From: Adiantum capillus-veneris
Lineage: Eukaryota > Streptophyta > Polypodiopsida > Polypodiales > Pteridaceae
Direction: 5' to 3'
NCBI GenBank assembly: GCA_014529385.2
Contig: CM043956.1
Coordinates: 88,655,221-88,719,220, forward strand
DNA length: 64,000 nucleotides
Shown here: one piece after another, positions 47,300 through 59,052 of the stretch
Numbering within the stretch: the first letter of the stretch is position 1
Layout of the letters: every line of letters begins with the position of its first letter
The notes under the pieces: generated by a model
Database searches by the model: none
Seen by the model: only the letters and a program-made list of their open reading frames with translations
Told to the model about the DNA's origin: nothing
Translations under genes and position numbers: made by a program

Positions 47300-49100
47300 T
47301 ACTTAAGAGGCTATTCTCTAATGTATCAATTGCACTTTTGAGTTCTATCAATTGTGTATATATACTCTGGTTTAAATTTATGACTTTTAAATGCAAGTGG
47401 ATGGTTATCTTGCATAAGAACCACACCGATACCTTTTTCACTAGCATCAATGACTACCACAAAGAATGGTCAATCAAAATCATGAAACTGTAACACAAGT
47501 GCATTGATCAAAGCATTCTTGAGTGCATTGAATGAGCTTTCTTGTAAGTGAATCTATACATGTGGGGTGTTTTTCTTTAACAGGAGAGTCAAATAATGAG
47601 ATTTGTAAGAAAAATTACGAACAAACTTCCTGTAATAACTGCATAGACCAATGAAAGAATGTAGCTCATGTAGGTTTTTGAGTCTAGACCATAATTTTAT
47701 ACCTTCAATTTTCTTGGGATCTACATGTATTCCCTTTCGTGATACAATATGTCCAAATATTCAAATTCAAATTGGAAAAATGAACACTTGTCGAGATTCA
47801 AGTATAGGTGGTTTTGTGAAAGAAGGTCAAAACACGTGTTAAATGCTCCTTATGTTCATGCTCAAATTTGCTAAACACAAGAATATCATCAAAAAATACA
47901 ATGTCAAAGTCTTAATGGTCAATGAAAATTCGATTCATTATACGAGTGAAAGTAGCTGTTGGTGCATTTGTCAGACAAAATGGCATGACAAGAAATTCAT
48001 AATGCCCCCCATTTATGTTTTAAATGCAGTTGTGTAAACATCTTCTTCAAACATTTTGACTTGGTGGTACCTTGATTTAAGGTCAAGTTTGCTGAAAATG
48101 TTTGCCCTTTTTAGTTTGTCCAGTAGATTGTCCACTCTAGGAATAGGGAGCCTATTATTAGTGGTGATTTTATTTAGAGCCATGTAGTCAATACACATAC
48201 AAAAAAATCCAATTTTCTTCTTGACAAGAAGTACTAGAGTGCCATATGGTGAATTACTAGGCCTTATAAGATCCGATCAAGTAAATCTGTGATTTGGTTT
48301 TGGATTTCCTTATGTGCCATTGGGTTTACATGGTATGGTGCTCTACAAGGTGGTTCACTATCCATAATAATATCAGTTTTATGATCTTCACGACGTGATG
48401 GTGGTATTCTAGGAGGCAAATCATGCATGAAACAATGTTTAAATTGTGAGAGAAATTCATCATGTGAAGAGTCTTGAGGAGTTTTAGTTTGAGCAAAGAG
48501 TTGGTTTACAAGCACTAGATATGTTTTTCCTTGCTTTCGAATTTCTCGTTTGTCTTGAGTGTGAGTAGTGAAAATTTTTTATCTTCCAGGATTTCTTGGA
48601 TGGAGTAGGTTTTGTTTTCATGGGTGAGAGTTAAAGTCTATGTTTTGTAATTGATTGGTGGATTAAATTCATATCGAAAAGGCATTCCCAAAATCATATC
48701 AATACCATGCAGTGGTGTGCATACAGTGGCGTGACTATTAAAGACGATTTTACTTTGTGAGATGAAGAGAGTTGTAAAAGAGAAAGTTGTTGTGCCAACC
48801 GTGTAGAGATGAAATCATGGCTACTACCATCATCTAAGATAATTGTGATATCTTCACCTTTAACTATGCCTTTCACTTTGAGTAGAGTGTGTGGAAATAT
48901 AGGAATACCTAGAGAAGGATTGTCATTGGCTTCATACTCACAATCACAACCCTCACTATAATTGCAAGTCCACTAGGTTGACCATTGGGATGAAAGTTTC
49001 TCTTAGCAAGGTTATTTTTGCACTTATCTGCAAGTGACCAAATTGAAAGCATTTGAAACATCTCACATTTTTTTAAGCATTGAAATATTGATTAGGGCGT
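47300..49100 (-). pseudogene. Ty3 protease/RT/RNase H relic
   Basis: From right to left on the minus strand: a damaged zinc knuckle (CFKCFQFGH), protease IILDDGSSHDFIS (48.8 kb), RT with [33 protein letters not shown] and FDDILVFSK, then YRKFVRNFS and VVVIDASEKGIGVVL of RNase H. The wording is that of ordinary plant Ty3 elements and differs from the element at 29-37 kb. Several stops and frame changes. No integrase is seen. Confidence 0.75.
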
Positions 49101-49510
49101 TAATTGTTGGAAGGATTTTGGTTACCCCTCTACTGCATGGGGTTGTTGTTTTTGCAGAGGAGGTAGCAGAGTTGTCAAATTTGTGTCTTTTAAAGAAAAT
49201 ACGACTCTAGTTTTTGTTCATGTCAAAGTTAGAAGAGGAAGGAATTCTCTTGTTGCGGTTAGCGTTACTAGGCTGATCAATGTGAATTTGATGTCCTCCT
49301 TTCTTTTACTCCACATTAAGTGCCAAATTGATGGGCTTTGACAGTGAATCTGGCTCAAACATGTCTACTTTAGTACCAATTTGCAGTGTTAAGCCAGATA
49401 TATACTTACACTTTAGTTTTCTTTTCTGCGGCTGACATGTTCGAGCTGAATGAGACAATTCCAAAAACGGTTAGTGGAAGAGAAGGCGTGAGCAACTTGC
49501 ATATGAGCGC

Positions 49511-49789
49511 ATGCAAAGGCATGAACTAGAAGATAAGTTGTTGCACACTGCCCGCATTGAATGTGCACATGCACGAAAGAAAAATAAAATTAGCAGAGAA
49601 TCTTTCACTTCTAAGGTTTTTGATGGCACTAAAGATGCCAACAGGGTACTGGCATGGGTTAGTCAACTAGATGACTACTTCCATGATGAAGACTTCCTCG
49701 AGCATGACATGGTCAAGTATGCATCAAATCATCTTACCGCTAGCGCCTTCACTGGATTCTCCTTGTTTGCGATACTCAAAAAAACCTAG
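49511..49789 (+). pseudogene. Ty3 gag fragment, opposite strand to the pol relic
   Basis: Contains KVFDGTKDANRVLAWVSQLD and DYFHDEDFLEHDMVKYASNH, the conserved start of plant Ty3 gag capsid. It ends at a stop at 49789, with no zinc knuckle. It points away from the protease-RT relic to its left, so it is either an inverted piece of that element or a separate one. Confidence 0.65.
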
Positions 49790-49864
49790 CATCATAGGAG
49801 AGAACAAAAAACAAGAAGTATTCATTAGGTGGTCCTCGATGGGAGCAAGTGAGCACAGATACTT

Positions 49865-50163
49865 GAGGTGGTTTATATGAATAAGGGTCTATGTTTTGTA
49901 ATATCAAAGACTAACATTCAAGTGATATTAGATGAGAATTACAAAATCTATGCTATAAATATTTTCCTTTGTTGATGTATTCATCAAACTCACTATTTAT
50001 ATATATTGATAGACTTCATAGAGAGAATATATGTTTCTCTCCTTTCAATACATCTCTATCTCTTCTCTTTCCCCTTTTCCCTCTACCCTCATGTGAGACT
50101 TATATTCCACCCCAACTTATACGCTTATCTAACTTTTTGAATCCCAGCTCCCTTTCAATTACA
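49865..50163 (+). repeat. Probable Copia-type LTR, copy 1 of a dispersed family
   Basis: It ends CAATTACA followed by TGGTATGGTAAG, a damaged initiator-Met primer site. A related sequence occurs at 62840-63115: both contain GGGTCTA, CAATATCAAAGA or a variant, GTATTCATCAAACT, TTTCAATACATCTCTAT and a CCCTTTTCCC tract. The left end is approximate. Confidence 0.5.
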
Positions 50164-50264
50164 TGGTATGGTAAGTTATCAACAAGAAAATTGTAAGGTA
50201 GAGTGCACAAAGAAGATATTATGGAATATTATGAAGAAGATTGTAGAAGAGCACCAAACAGATT

Positions 50265-52540
50265 GGGAACAGAAATTGCACTCTCCCATTTTAGCACATA
50301 GTATGGGCCTTAACTACCCATATCATATTGGATGGTTGTGTAACATTGCAGGGGTGAACTAATGGTTCTCACCTCCATCCTCATACAATGTCTCATATGG
50401 CCAATGTTATCACATATTAGGGACCTTGATTACTAATACCATATTGGATGGTTGTGAAACGTAGGGATGGGAGAAAAGTAATCACCCAAACTTGTGCAAA
50501 GTACTATGGCAATCCAATATGGTTTGGGTGGTCTCAAACCATACTATGTGCAAGAATGGGTCGTATGGCTCATACAGTCCATTTTAGCGCAGAGTATGGG
50601 CTTTGACCATCCAAACCATATTGAATAGATGTGAGACTTTTCATGTGTGAGTAAATAAAATCAACCCTGCCCATGCAAAGTCCTATGGCCATCCAATATG
50701 GTTTGAGAGGTTTCGACCCATACTATGTGCTAGAATTTGTTGTATGAGCCATATGTTTCATTTTAGCACATAGTATGGGCCTTAACTTCCCATACCATAT
50801 TAGATGGCTGGGAAATTTTTTAGGGGTGGAGAAATTATACTCTAAGACACTCATGAAAATTCTTGTGGACATCGAATATAGTTTGGGTATTCTTGATCCA
50901 TACTATGTGCTAAAATGTTTTGTAAGGTTCATACGTCCCATTTTAGTGTATAATATGGGCCTTGATCGCCCATACCATATCAGATGGTTGTGTAACATCG
51001 CATGGCTCTAAAACATTGTAGGGATGGGACAAAAATACTCACCCAACCTATGCAAAGTACTGTGGAAATCCAATATGGTTTGGGTGGTCTCGAACCATAC
51101 TATGCTCAAGAATGGGTCATATGGCTCATAAGGTCCATTTTAGCGCACAATATGGGCTTTGACCACCCAAACCATATTGAATAGATGTGAAAATTTTCAT
51201 GTGTGAGTAAATAGTATCAACCCTACCCATGACAAGTCTGATGGCCATCCAATGTGGTTTGAGAGGTCTCGACCCATACTATGTGCTAAAATTTGGTGTA
51301 TGAGCCATATGTCTCATTTTAGCACATAATATGGGCCTTGAATGCCCATACCATATCAGATGGCTGGGAAAAATTTTAGGCTGGAGAAATTATATGTTAA
51401 ACCACTCATGCAAAGTCTTGTGGACATCCAATATAGTTTGGTTATTCTCAACCCATACTATGCGCTAAAATGTTTTGTAAGGTTCATACGTCCCATTTTA
51501 GCGTATAATATGGGCCTTGACCGCCCATACCATATTAGATGGCTGTGTAATATTGCAAGAGTGTAGTAATGGTGATCACCCCCATTTGTGTAAAGTATTG
51601 TGGCTATCCAATATGTTTTGGGAGGTCTCTAACCATAGTATGTGCTAAAATGGACCGTATGTCCAAACGACCCATTTGAGCACATATTATGGGTCTTAAT
51701 CGCCCATACCATATCGAATGGCTATGAAATTTTGTAGGGATGGAATAAAAGTTCTCAACTCCACCCGTATGAATTCTTGTGGCCATCCAATATGGTTTCA
51801 ATGGTCTCAAACCAAACTATGCACTAGAATGGGTTGTATAGCTCATACGATCCATTTTTACGCATAGTATAGGCTTTGACCACCCAAACCATGTCAAATA
51901 GATGTGATAAATTTCACAAGTGAGGGAATAATACTCAACCCTGTCCATGCAAAGTCTTATAGCCATCCAATATGGTTTGGGAGGTCTCCACCCCATACTG
52001 TTGTATGAGCCATATGTCTCATTTTAGCACATAGTATGGGCCTTGACTACCAATACTATATCGGATGGCTGGGAGAATTCTTGTGGCCATCCAGTATAGT
52101 ATGGGCATACTATGCGCTAAAATGGAATGTATCCCTCATACGTTCCATTTTAGCGCATAATATGGACCTTTGACCGCCCATACCATATTGGATGGTTGTG
52201 TAACATTGAAGGGGTGAGTTAATGGTGATCACCCATCTTTGCAAAGTCTCGTGGCCATCCAATATGTTTTCGGCGGTCCCTAACCATAACATGTGCTAAA
52301 ATGGACCATATTTCTCATACGGTCCATTTGAGCACATATTATATGGGTCTTAATCATCCATATCATATCCGATGGCTATGAAATTTTGCAGGGATGGAAG
52401 AATAGTGTTGATCTCTACCAGTAAGAAGTCTTGTGGCCATCTGATATGGTTTCAATGGTCTATATTGGATGGCTATGAAAATTTTCGTGGGTGGCGGTGA
52501 GCACCATTTCTGCACCCGTGAAAAGTTGCACAGTCAACAA
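50265..52540. repeat. 179-bp satellite with an internal palindrome, left block
   Basis: The word CCCATTTTAGC(A/G)CATA and variants recur near 50285, 50400, 50578, 50757, 50937, 51134, 51313, 51492, 51671, 51851, 52018, 52144 and 52323; most intervals are 178-180 bp. Within each monomer CCAATATGGTTTGGG, then CCATACTATGTGCTAAAATG, is followed by the reverse complement of both in opposite order, an imperfect hairpin of about 50-bp arms. The rest of the monomer is a non-palindromic spacer. Confidence 0.9.
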
Positions 52541-52990
52541 AGTTTAGGGTTTATAAGTTAGGGTTTTGGGTTCATGGTTGAGGGCTTAGGGTATTCCAAC
52601 GACCCATTTAGAGCATAATATGGATGGGGACAGCTCAAACCATATTAAATGGATGTGAAGCTCCGTTTCCCCACCCGTCCAAAGTTTCAAAACCATTCGA
52701 GTTTGGGATTTATGGGTTTGGGTTTGGTGTATAGGGTTTAAGATTTAGGATTTATGGTTCAAGGTTCAAGGTTTAAGATTTATGGTTTAGGGTTTTGGGT
52801 TTATGGGTTTATGGGCTAGGGTTTAGGGTTTGTGGTTCAAGGTTTAAGGTTTATGGTTTAGGGTTTAGAGTATATAGTTAGAGTTTAGGGAAAAGCATTT
52901 AGATTCAAAGTTCAAGGTTAAAGGTATCGGGTTTATGGTTTAGGGATTATGATCTTGAGTTCAGGGTTTAGGGTTTACAACATATACTAT
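52541..52990. repeat. Degenerate plant-telomere-type repeats
   Basis: Dense GTTTAGGGTTT, GGTTTATGG, GGGTTTTGGG and AAGGTTTAAGG words, including exact TTTAGGG at 52543 and several times near 52820-52980. They interrupt the 179-bp satellite, and short satellite pieces (near 52598) are mixed in. Confidence 0.75.
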
Positions 52991-54300
52991 GGATCGAGAC
53001 TGCTCAAACCATATTGGATGTCAACGAGACTTTGCACCGATGAGGGTGAGAACCATTTTTCCACCCATGCAAATTTTCACGATCATTTGATATGGTTTGG
53101 GTGATCAAGGTCCATACTATGCGCTAAAATGGACCAAATGGCTCATACGACCTATTTTAGAGTATAGTATGGGTCTTGATCATCCAAACTGAATTGGATG
53201 GCGATGAGAGTTTGCATGGGTGGGGGTGAGGACCATTATGAAACCCTTGAAAATTTGCACAACCATCTGTATTGGTATGGGTGTTCAAGGCAAATACTAT
53301 GTGCTAAAATGGGTCTATGAGCCATACGGTTTGTTTTAGCGCATAGTATGGTTCGAGATTGTCCAAACCATATTGGATGGCCACATGATTTGCACGGGTG
53401 GAGGTGAGGACCATTGTATAACCCCTACAAGGGTGCACAACCATCCGATATGGTATCAATGGTCAAGGATCATACTATGTGCTAAAATGGGTTGTATGAG
53501 CCATGTGGCTCATTTTAGCACATAGTATGGTTCGGGACCGTACAAACCATATCGGATGAATAAAAAACTTTTTATGGATAGGGATGAGCACCATTACTCT
53601 ACCCATGCAATCTCACATCCATATGTTATGATAAAGGCGGTCAAGGCCCTTACTATGCTGTATGAGACATATGACCCATTTTAGTGCATAGTATGGGTCG
53701 AGACTGCCCAAACCATATTGGATGGCTTTGAAAATTTTAATGGGTGGGATTGAGAACAAATTAACCATGCATGCAAATTTGCACATCGATCTGGTATGGT
53801 ATAGGCCATCAAGGCCCAAACTATGCATTAAAATGGTCTATATGGCTCATACGCCCATTTTGAGCATAGTATGATTCGAGACCACCCAAACCATATTGGA
53901 TGGCCGTGAGACTTTGCATGTGTGCGGGTGAAAAACATTTCTCCATCCCTGAAAATTTTCTAATGGATCCAATATGCCTTGGGCGATCACGGCCCATACT
54001 ATGTGCTAAAATGGTTCGTATGGCTCATATGGCCAATGTTAGCCTATATTATGTATCGGGACCTCCCAAATGATATCGGATGGCCACAAAAATTGTCAGG
54101 GGTGGAGGTGAGTGCTATTTACCAACCCGTGCAAAGTTGCATAGCCATCCAAACTACTCTAGGTGGTGAAGGCCCATATTATGCGGTAAAATGGATCGTA
54201 TGGCTTGTACAGTCCGTTTTAACGTATAGTATGGTTCAGAACCACCCAAACCCTATCGGATGTCCACGTGACATTGCACCGGTGGGTTTATCTCCATTTC
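52991..54300. repeat. 179-bp palindromic satellite, right block
   Basis: Same monomer, more diverged: markers near 53151, 53331, 53511, 53675, 53855, 54031 and 54211, mostly 176-180 bp apart. The palindrome is recognisable throughout. Confidence 0.85.
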
Positions 54301-54309
54301 TCCACCTTT

Positions 54310-54920
54310 AAAACGTCTTATGTCCATCCTTCTAGTTATAACAACAGGTGGCCTCGCCGATGCTCCCAGCCCCGTCATGGTATCATCGGCCATGGCATTG
54401 TCCGCTTTGTTCTTCACACACCCATTGACATGTTTCGCCCATCGCGATGAAGTCAAAGGTGGCATAATTTGCTCCATCCTTCACACACTCTTTGATCCTT
54501 GCGTGGCTCACACATTGACCCACGTGGCCCCAACACCCTTGACGTGCATGGCTCGTCGGCTCTGTCGGCGGTACAGGCTTTGATCGTCTCTAGCACGGTG
54601 CAGTCGAAGGTGGCATCGCCTGCTTCGTGATTTAAGCATCCATTCACCTATTTACCCATGTCAAACCGATCCATCCCGTCATCAAAGACTTGCATGGATG
54701 ACCCCTTGATTGTCCTCCCTTGACATAGTCAGGCGCGTCAGTGCACCCAACCTCGATTGGCCTTGTCATGTTGTCATTGGCAATGACGTTGTCTGCTTTG
54801 TGCTTCACGTAACTGTCCACCCTCGCCCACATACTCGAAGCATCAGCCCAAACCGTTGGCACATGCCATTCCATCAATGCATCCATGTCCTTGGTTATCC
54901 TCCGTCCACGTAGTTGGCTA
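54310..54920. repeat. GC-rich degenerate repeats next to the satellite
   Basis: Two related segments (near 54373 and 54758) share GTCATGGTATCATCGG-like and GTCCGCTTTGTTCTTCAC-like words, and GTC(A/G)AAGGTGGCAT recurs near 54450 and 54607. Open frames exist on both strands but are not protein-like. Nothing is assigned from here to 55228. Confidence 0.55.
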
Positions 54921-55228
54921 AGTCATGATGGATTCACTGGTGGCTCCGTCAAGCACTTGTCGGCCCTTATCTGTGTGCTTCACTTATCATTAGACCATGA
55001 GCCATCTCGTTAACAAATTGGGTGTCGTCGATGGATGCATTGTTCGCACCCTTGACCATTGCATCCTCTCATGGAAACCTTCTCTTGTGGCCTTCCCCCA
55101 ACAAGGGGGTTTCCCCCATTTTCCGGTCTGTGGGTCATGGTTCTTGGGGGTTTGTGGGTCCGTGTTGGATGGTACGGTACAACCATAAGACAGTGGTGCT
55201 AGGTTGAGACAGGAACGAGGTGGACCGC

Positions 55229-56415
55229 TGTCGGAATGTGTGCGGCCTAGCTGGGAAGCTGCAAAACCTCTGGCTGTGACAATTCGTGATGAGAGTCAAA
55301 AACGTTTTGTGAAAAATCATTTGTGGAGAATCACCAACCCTCTTTCTAAGGGTGATAGAAAATCTAAGAGCGTTTGTGACAGCAAAGTCACAAACCCTCT
55401 TTCCTATCGTGCTTGGAGTTTGCTTGTTTTTGTAGTCGAGAATATGATGAGAGGATCACCAAATCACATTCAATTTGACTTTAAAAGACCATTTAAAAAC
55501 ACTAAAGTTTCATCCATGAAACCTCAATGCTCATACAAGTATAATTCTTAATGAGAACCGAAACCTCTTTCATGGTATCATGTAGCCTCGCCCCCAATTA
55601 CATAGTCGTAACATCAAATAGTTAAAAGGAATGTTCGGGCTTCCACCTTCATGACAAATTTTTTTTGACTTTTCAGAGGTTTATGAGCTTTTAAAGTGAA
55701 GCCCAAACACCATTTTTATAAGGGGAAAGCCTAACTCACTCCCTTACAAGCTCAGATACAAGATTGCGAAGAGGCGGGACTGCAACAGACATAGATTGGG
55801 CAACCATGGAAGCTATTGCACAGTAGAGAAAATTTGCAGGTTTTTCTGTAGAAAGCAGACCTCTCTCTCTTACCCACGGAAATATGATCTGATGTGTCAA
55901 TGTTTGGGCCATTTTGAAATTTTGGACCAAAACCAGGTCATTTTCAGCTCATTTTTAACCCAAAAAATACCATTTTTGATGCGAAAAATCCCAAACGGAG
56001 TCAAAAAATCCCAAACTTTGTGGGATCTCTTGCATAAGCATAAAAATCATAAATAAGCATCATTTTTTTATCAATATACCATTTTGGATCACTTTCCATG
56101 CAATTTTGCAACGGCACCTATTAGATGCTATTTTTGGCAGTTTTTTCCGCATCAGTCTTTATAGGTGAGATGAGTGTGCCACCATGAAACACTTGGATTA
56201 TGTACATTGTCAAACAAAATTAATCATATTATCAAGTGGAATAGCACGCAAGGGCCACGACTCCCGGGACAGGTATGTACATGATAATGACCGCAGTAGA
56301 CGCTTCAACATATATCACAATATGTACATGATTGCTTTTATTTGCATACATCGAGAAGTCTCAAGAGTGAGGTGAATGTTTTTATTTCACACTATGTACA
56401 TGCCATGGCAGGACA
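55229..56415. repeat. Possible solo LTR related to the Ty3 element's LTR
   Basis: Starts TGTCGGAATGTG, has CCTCTGGCTGTGA near the start as in the LTRs at 23045, 27988 and 37084, and ends CACTATGTACATGCCATGGC then AGGACA, close to the end of 29095-31099. The flanking five bases do not match (ACCGC and CTATG), and no primer site or polypurine tract adjoins it. Confidence 0.45.
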
Positions 56416-57300
56416 CTATGGAGCAAAGGACGGGCGAGGTAAGGCGATGAGTTCCCCACACCCCTCTTGTGACATTGGGTTAGTGCCGAGGCTACCTTCC
56501 ACCCACGGGCCTTGTATGAGGTGGATTAGCCACCTAGGATTGGGAGAGTAGAACCAAGCTATGGTTGGTTGACAAGTGTTAAAAATTCTAGGTTTAGTAT
56601 TTACCAAACCTATAAAGTGAATGATGCAAGCAAAAAAAATAAAAACAATAAAAACGTGTCTTTTCCTTACTCAAATTGACTCAAAAAATTTCTATGATTT
56701 CCTTACACTGAGAATTACAACATATATGAAAATCAAAATGAGTGGCAATGTACATTATTTATTAGATTTAAAGAATATAAATCAAGATTCTCTTAGCAGT
56801 CATTGTTATTTTCTAAGGTAGATCTTTGAAAAATGAACCGTTGAAGTTAAAATTTTTTGCATGGTCACATTTTTAGGGTCATAATCTATCAAATGACCAT
56901 TGGATCTTGCAAAATAAGTTCTACATCATTAGATATCTGGTGAAAAAAAATTGGTTTCTGTGAATAGAAAGTTTAACAAAGAAAAGTGGATATTAATTAT
57001 ACAAAGATCTAAAAGACTATAAATAAATCAAGTTAAATTGCTTTCCAAGTGAACATTTCATGTGCAAGAGGGTAAGTAAAGAAGAAAATCCCATAAAAAG
57101 TTACAAGTATTTCTTCATCAAGGTCACAATGCTGTGACAAACTGTGATAGGCTGAACTAGATTAGTCCTTGCACAATAAAATTACCATGTAGATGTGAAG
57201 ATCATAGCTAGTGTGTTTGCAATTATGTGCTTTGTGTGGCTACCAAATCTTGCCTCTTCAAAGTAAGTGCAAGCAAGTCAAATGTACGTAGGAATGGCAA
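56416..57300. other. Unassigned stretch
   Basis: AT-rich sequence with no gene, LTR end or repeat unit that I can recognise. Confidence 0.4.
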
Positions 57301-57309
57301 AAAAGAGGT

Positions 57310-58976
57310 TGTTTCTTGGATGTCTTGGTGGGGACAACTGTTGATACTGGGTATACCTTATCATGCATACACCCTATAACCTTCATGTTAAAGACTTCAA
57401 CTTCTAAATTCTTAATTAGCCCCAAACACCTCAGTTTAGTATGGTTTGCTAGTAAAATCCGAAACCCAGCTAGAGCTTCTGCATGTAATGAGACCTAGTC
57501 TCTCGACACATGACTGTGTGATCACACAAACTTGAGAACCTCCATCAATGTAGGCCTCTTCCATGCCCACACATTTGTGCTAAGCGTTCACCACAGGACA
57601 AATGTCGGGTAACTCTCCCACAACCAACACTCTAGCTTGTCCATGCTTTAGCTCTTTCTTTGGATTCACTAATGAATTCCACTACCTCTTGAGTTTGGGC
57701 ACCATATTCATTAACCGTCCAAAAGTAAAATCTACTTTGCTCCCAATCAGGTCTTCCTTTGAATTGTATGTTGTCTGGCCTTCTCCCAAAGGCAAATCTG
57801 CTACTTCAAACCATCTACGAGGTCTTCTCCTCCTCTTGGCTTTTGTATCTTCACCCTCTTTCTCTTTCCCTTTCTTTTTGCTTGGACCTGGAGGGACATA
57901 GCCTTCCCTCTCTCTTTTGCCTACGAGCAACATATCTGATTCTTTATTTTCAACCCACACAATACCCACATGACCACCAGGGGTTAAGGCCTGATTTTCT
58001 TATTCAGTACCTTGATCTCCCCGTATATCCAATGCATAATCATCAGCCTTGTTAGGAATCTGCTGGGGAAGTGGAAACATTTCACCTCCCATCCTTGTTG
58101 GCTTTGAACAATAAGTGCTGATATGACCAAGTTCATCACAATTATAACAGGTAGGGATGGATCTTCTCTACGGCTCAAAAAAGACACCTTGTCCATGACC
58201 CGCATTGGCATTAAGCTGAGCTTCACATGCTTGGGCCATTCTTCTACCACGTCCACAACCACGACCGCCTCCACCTCCCAGAACACTGAGTCGCAATTCT
58301 TGCATCGTGGTCATCATGTCTTGCGTATCTTACTATAAATGTTTGAATTATTAGCAACCCTTTGAGTAGGTTGGGCTCCATCCTCTACCTAATTTTCCTC
58401 CTTTTGGCCACCATTAATTTGCACATGGACCGCTTTCCCATACTCATTCGGTCTTTGAACCTTCCATTCTTTCTCCCTGGCGATAGTGACTGCTTCCTTG
58501 AAGGTAGCGGGCCCTTTCAGCTCAAATTTTAACTTCAGACTTTCTTTTAAGTTTTCCACAAAACGGTCCTTCTTTAACATGTATGGAGAGATTTCATTTC
58601 CCAAAGCTCGGCCCCATTTATTCCATTAACAGGTGAACTGCATGACAAAATCATCAAAACTTTGATTAACCTTTTGAGTGTACCCCAAAATTTCATGCCA
58701 AACTTCATCAGGCACTGCAATGGATCTATATTGTGCCAGGAGAGCTTGCTTCACACGATTGTAGTCCAAAACCACCCTTGTAGTTTGTGCCTATACCAAC
58801 TCTTCATGATTGTGTAACCAAACTTTTGCCTCATCCTGTAAACTATATTTCAACAGCCGTAACAATATAGCTTGGTCTAGTATATTTCATAGTAAGCAGT
58901 TGACTTTCAATTTTTCAATAAAAGTTTGTGCATTCTCATTAGCCAATCCATGAAACTGTGGGAACTCGTCCGCCAT
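57310..58976 (-). pseudogene. Retrotransposon gag-protease relic
   Basis: ATG at 58976 begins MADEFPQFHGLANENAQTF, typical of plant retrotransposon gag, with FDDFVMQFTC and FVENLKESLKLKFELKG following. In-frame stops appear near 58885, 58790 and 58620. After a frame change a Gly/Arg-rich tract leads to the zinc knuckle CYNCDELGHISTYC near 58130. A Lys-rich segment is followed by protease AYIDGGSQVCVIT near 57.54 kb and ILLANHTKLRCLGLIKNLEV. No RT follows. A damaged primer site (GGTATTAGAGTGATC on the minus strand, near 59031-59050) marks the 5' side, but the LTR beyond it is not clear. Confidence 0.65.
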
Positions 58977-59052
58977 GTTTGATTGCCACTAAAATACTTA
59001 CATCTGACGTCGAAAGCTCAAGGGACATCGATGATCACTCTAATACCTAATC

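Noticed and set aside
50265-54300. CRISPR-like array
   Set aside because: Monomers are about 179 bp and wholly repetitive, without unique spacers; this is a eukaryotic satellite.
54268-54913. Protein-coding gene in GC-rich frames near 54.3-54.9 kb
   Set aside because: Frames are open on both strands, lack a domain and coincide with degenerate DNA repeats.
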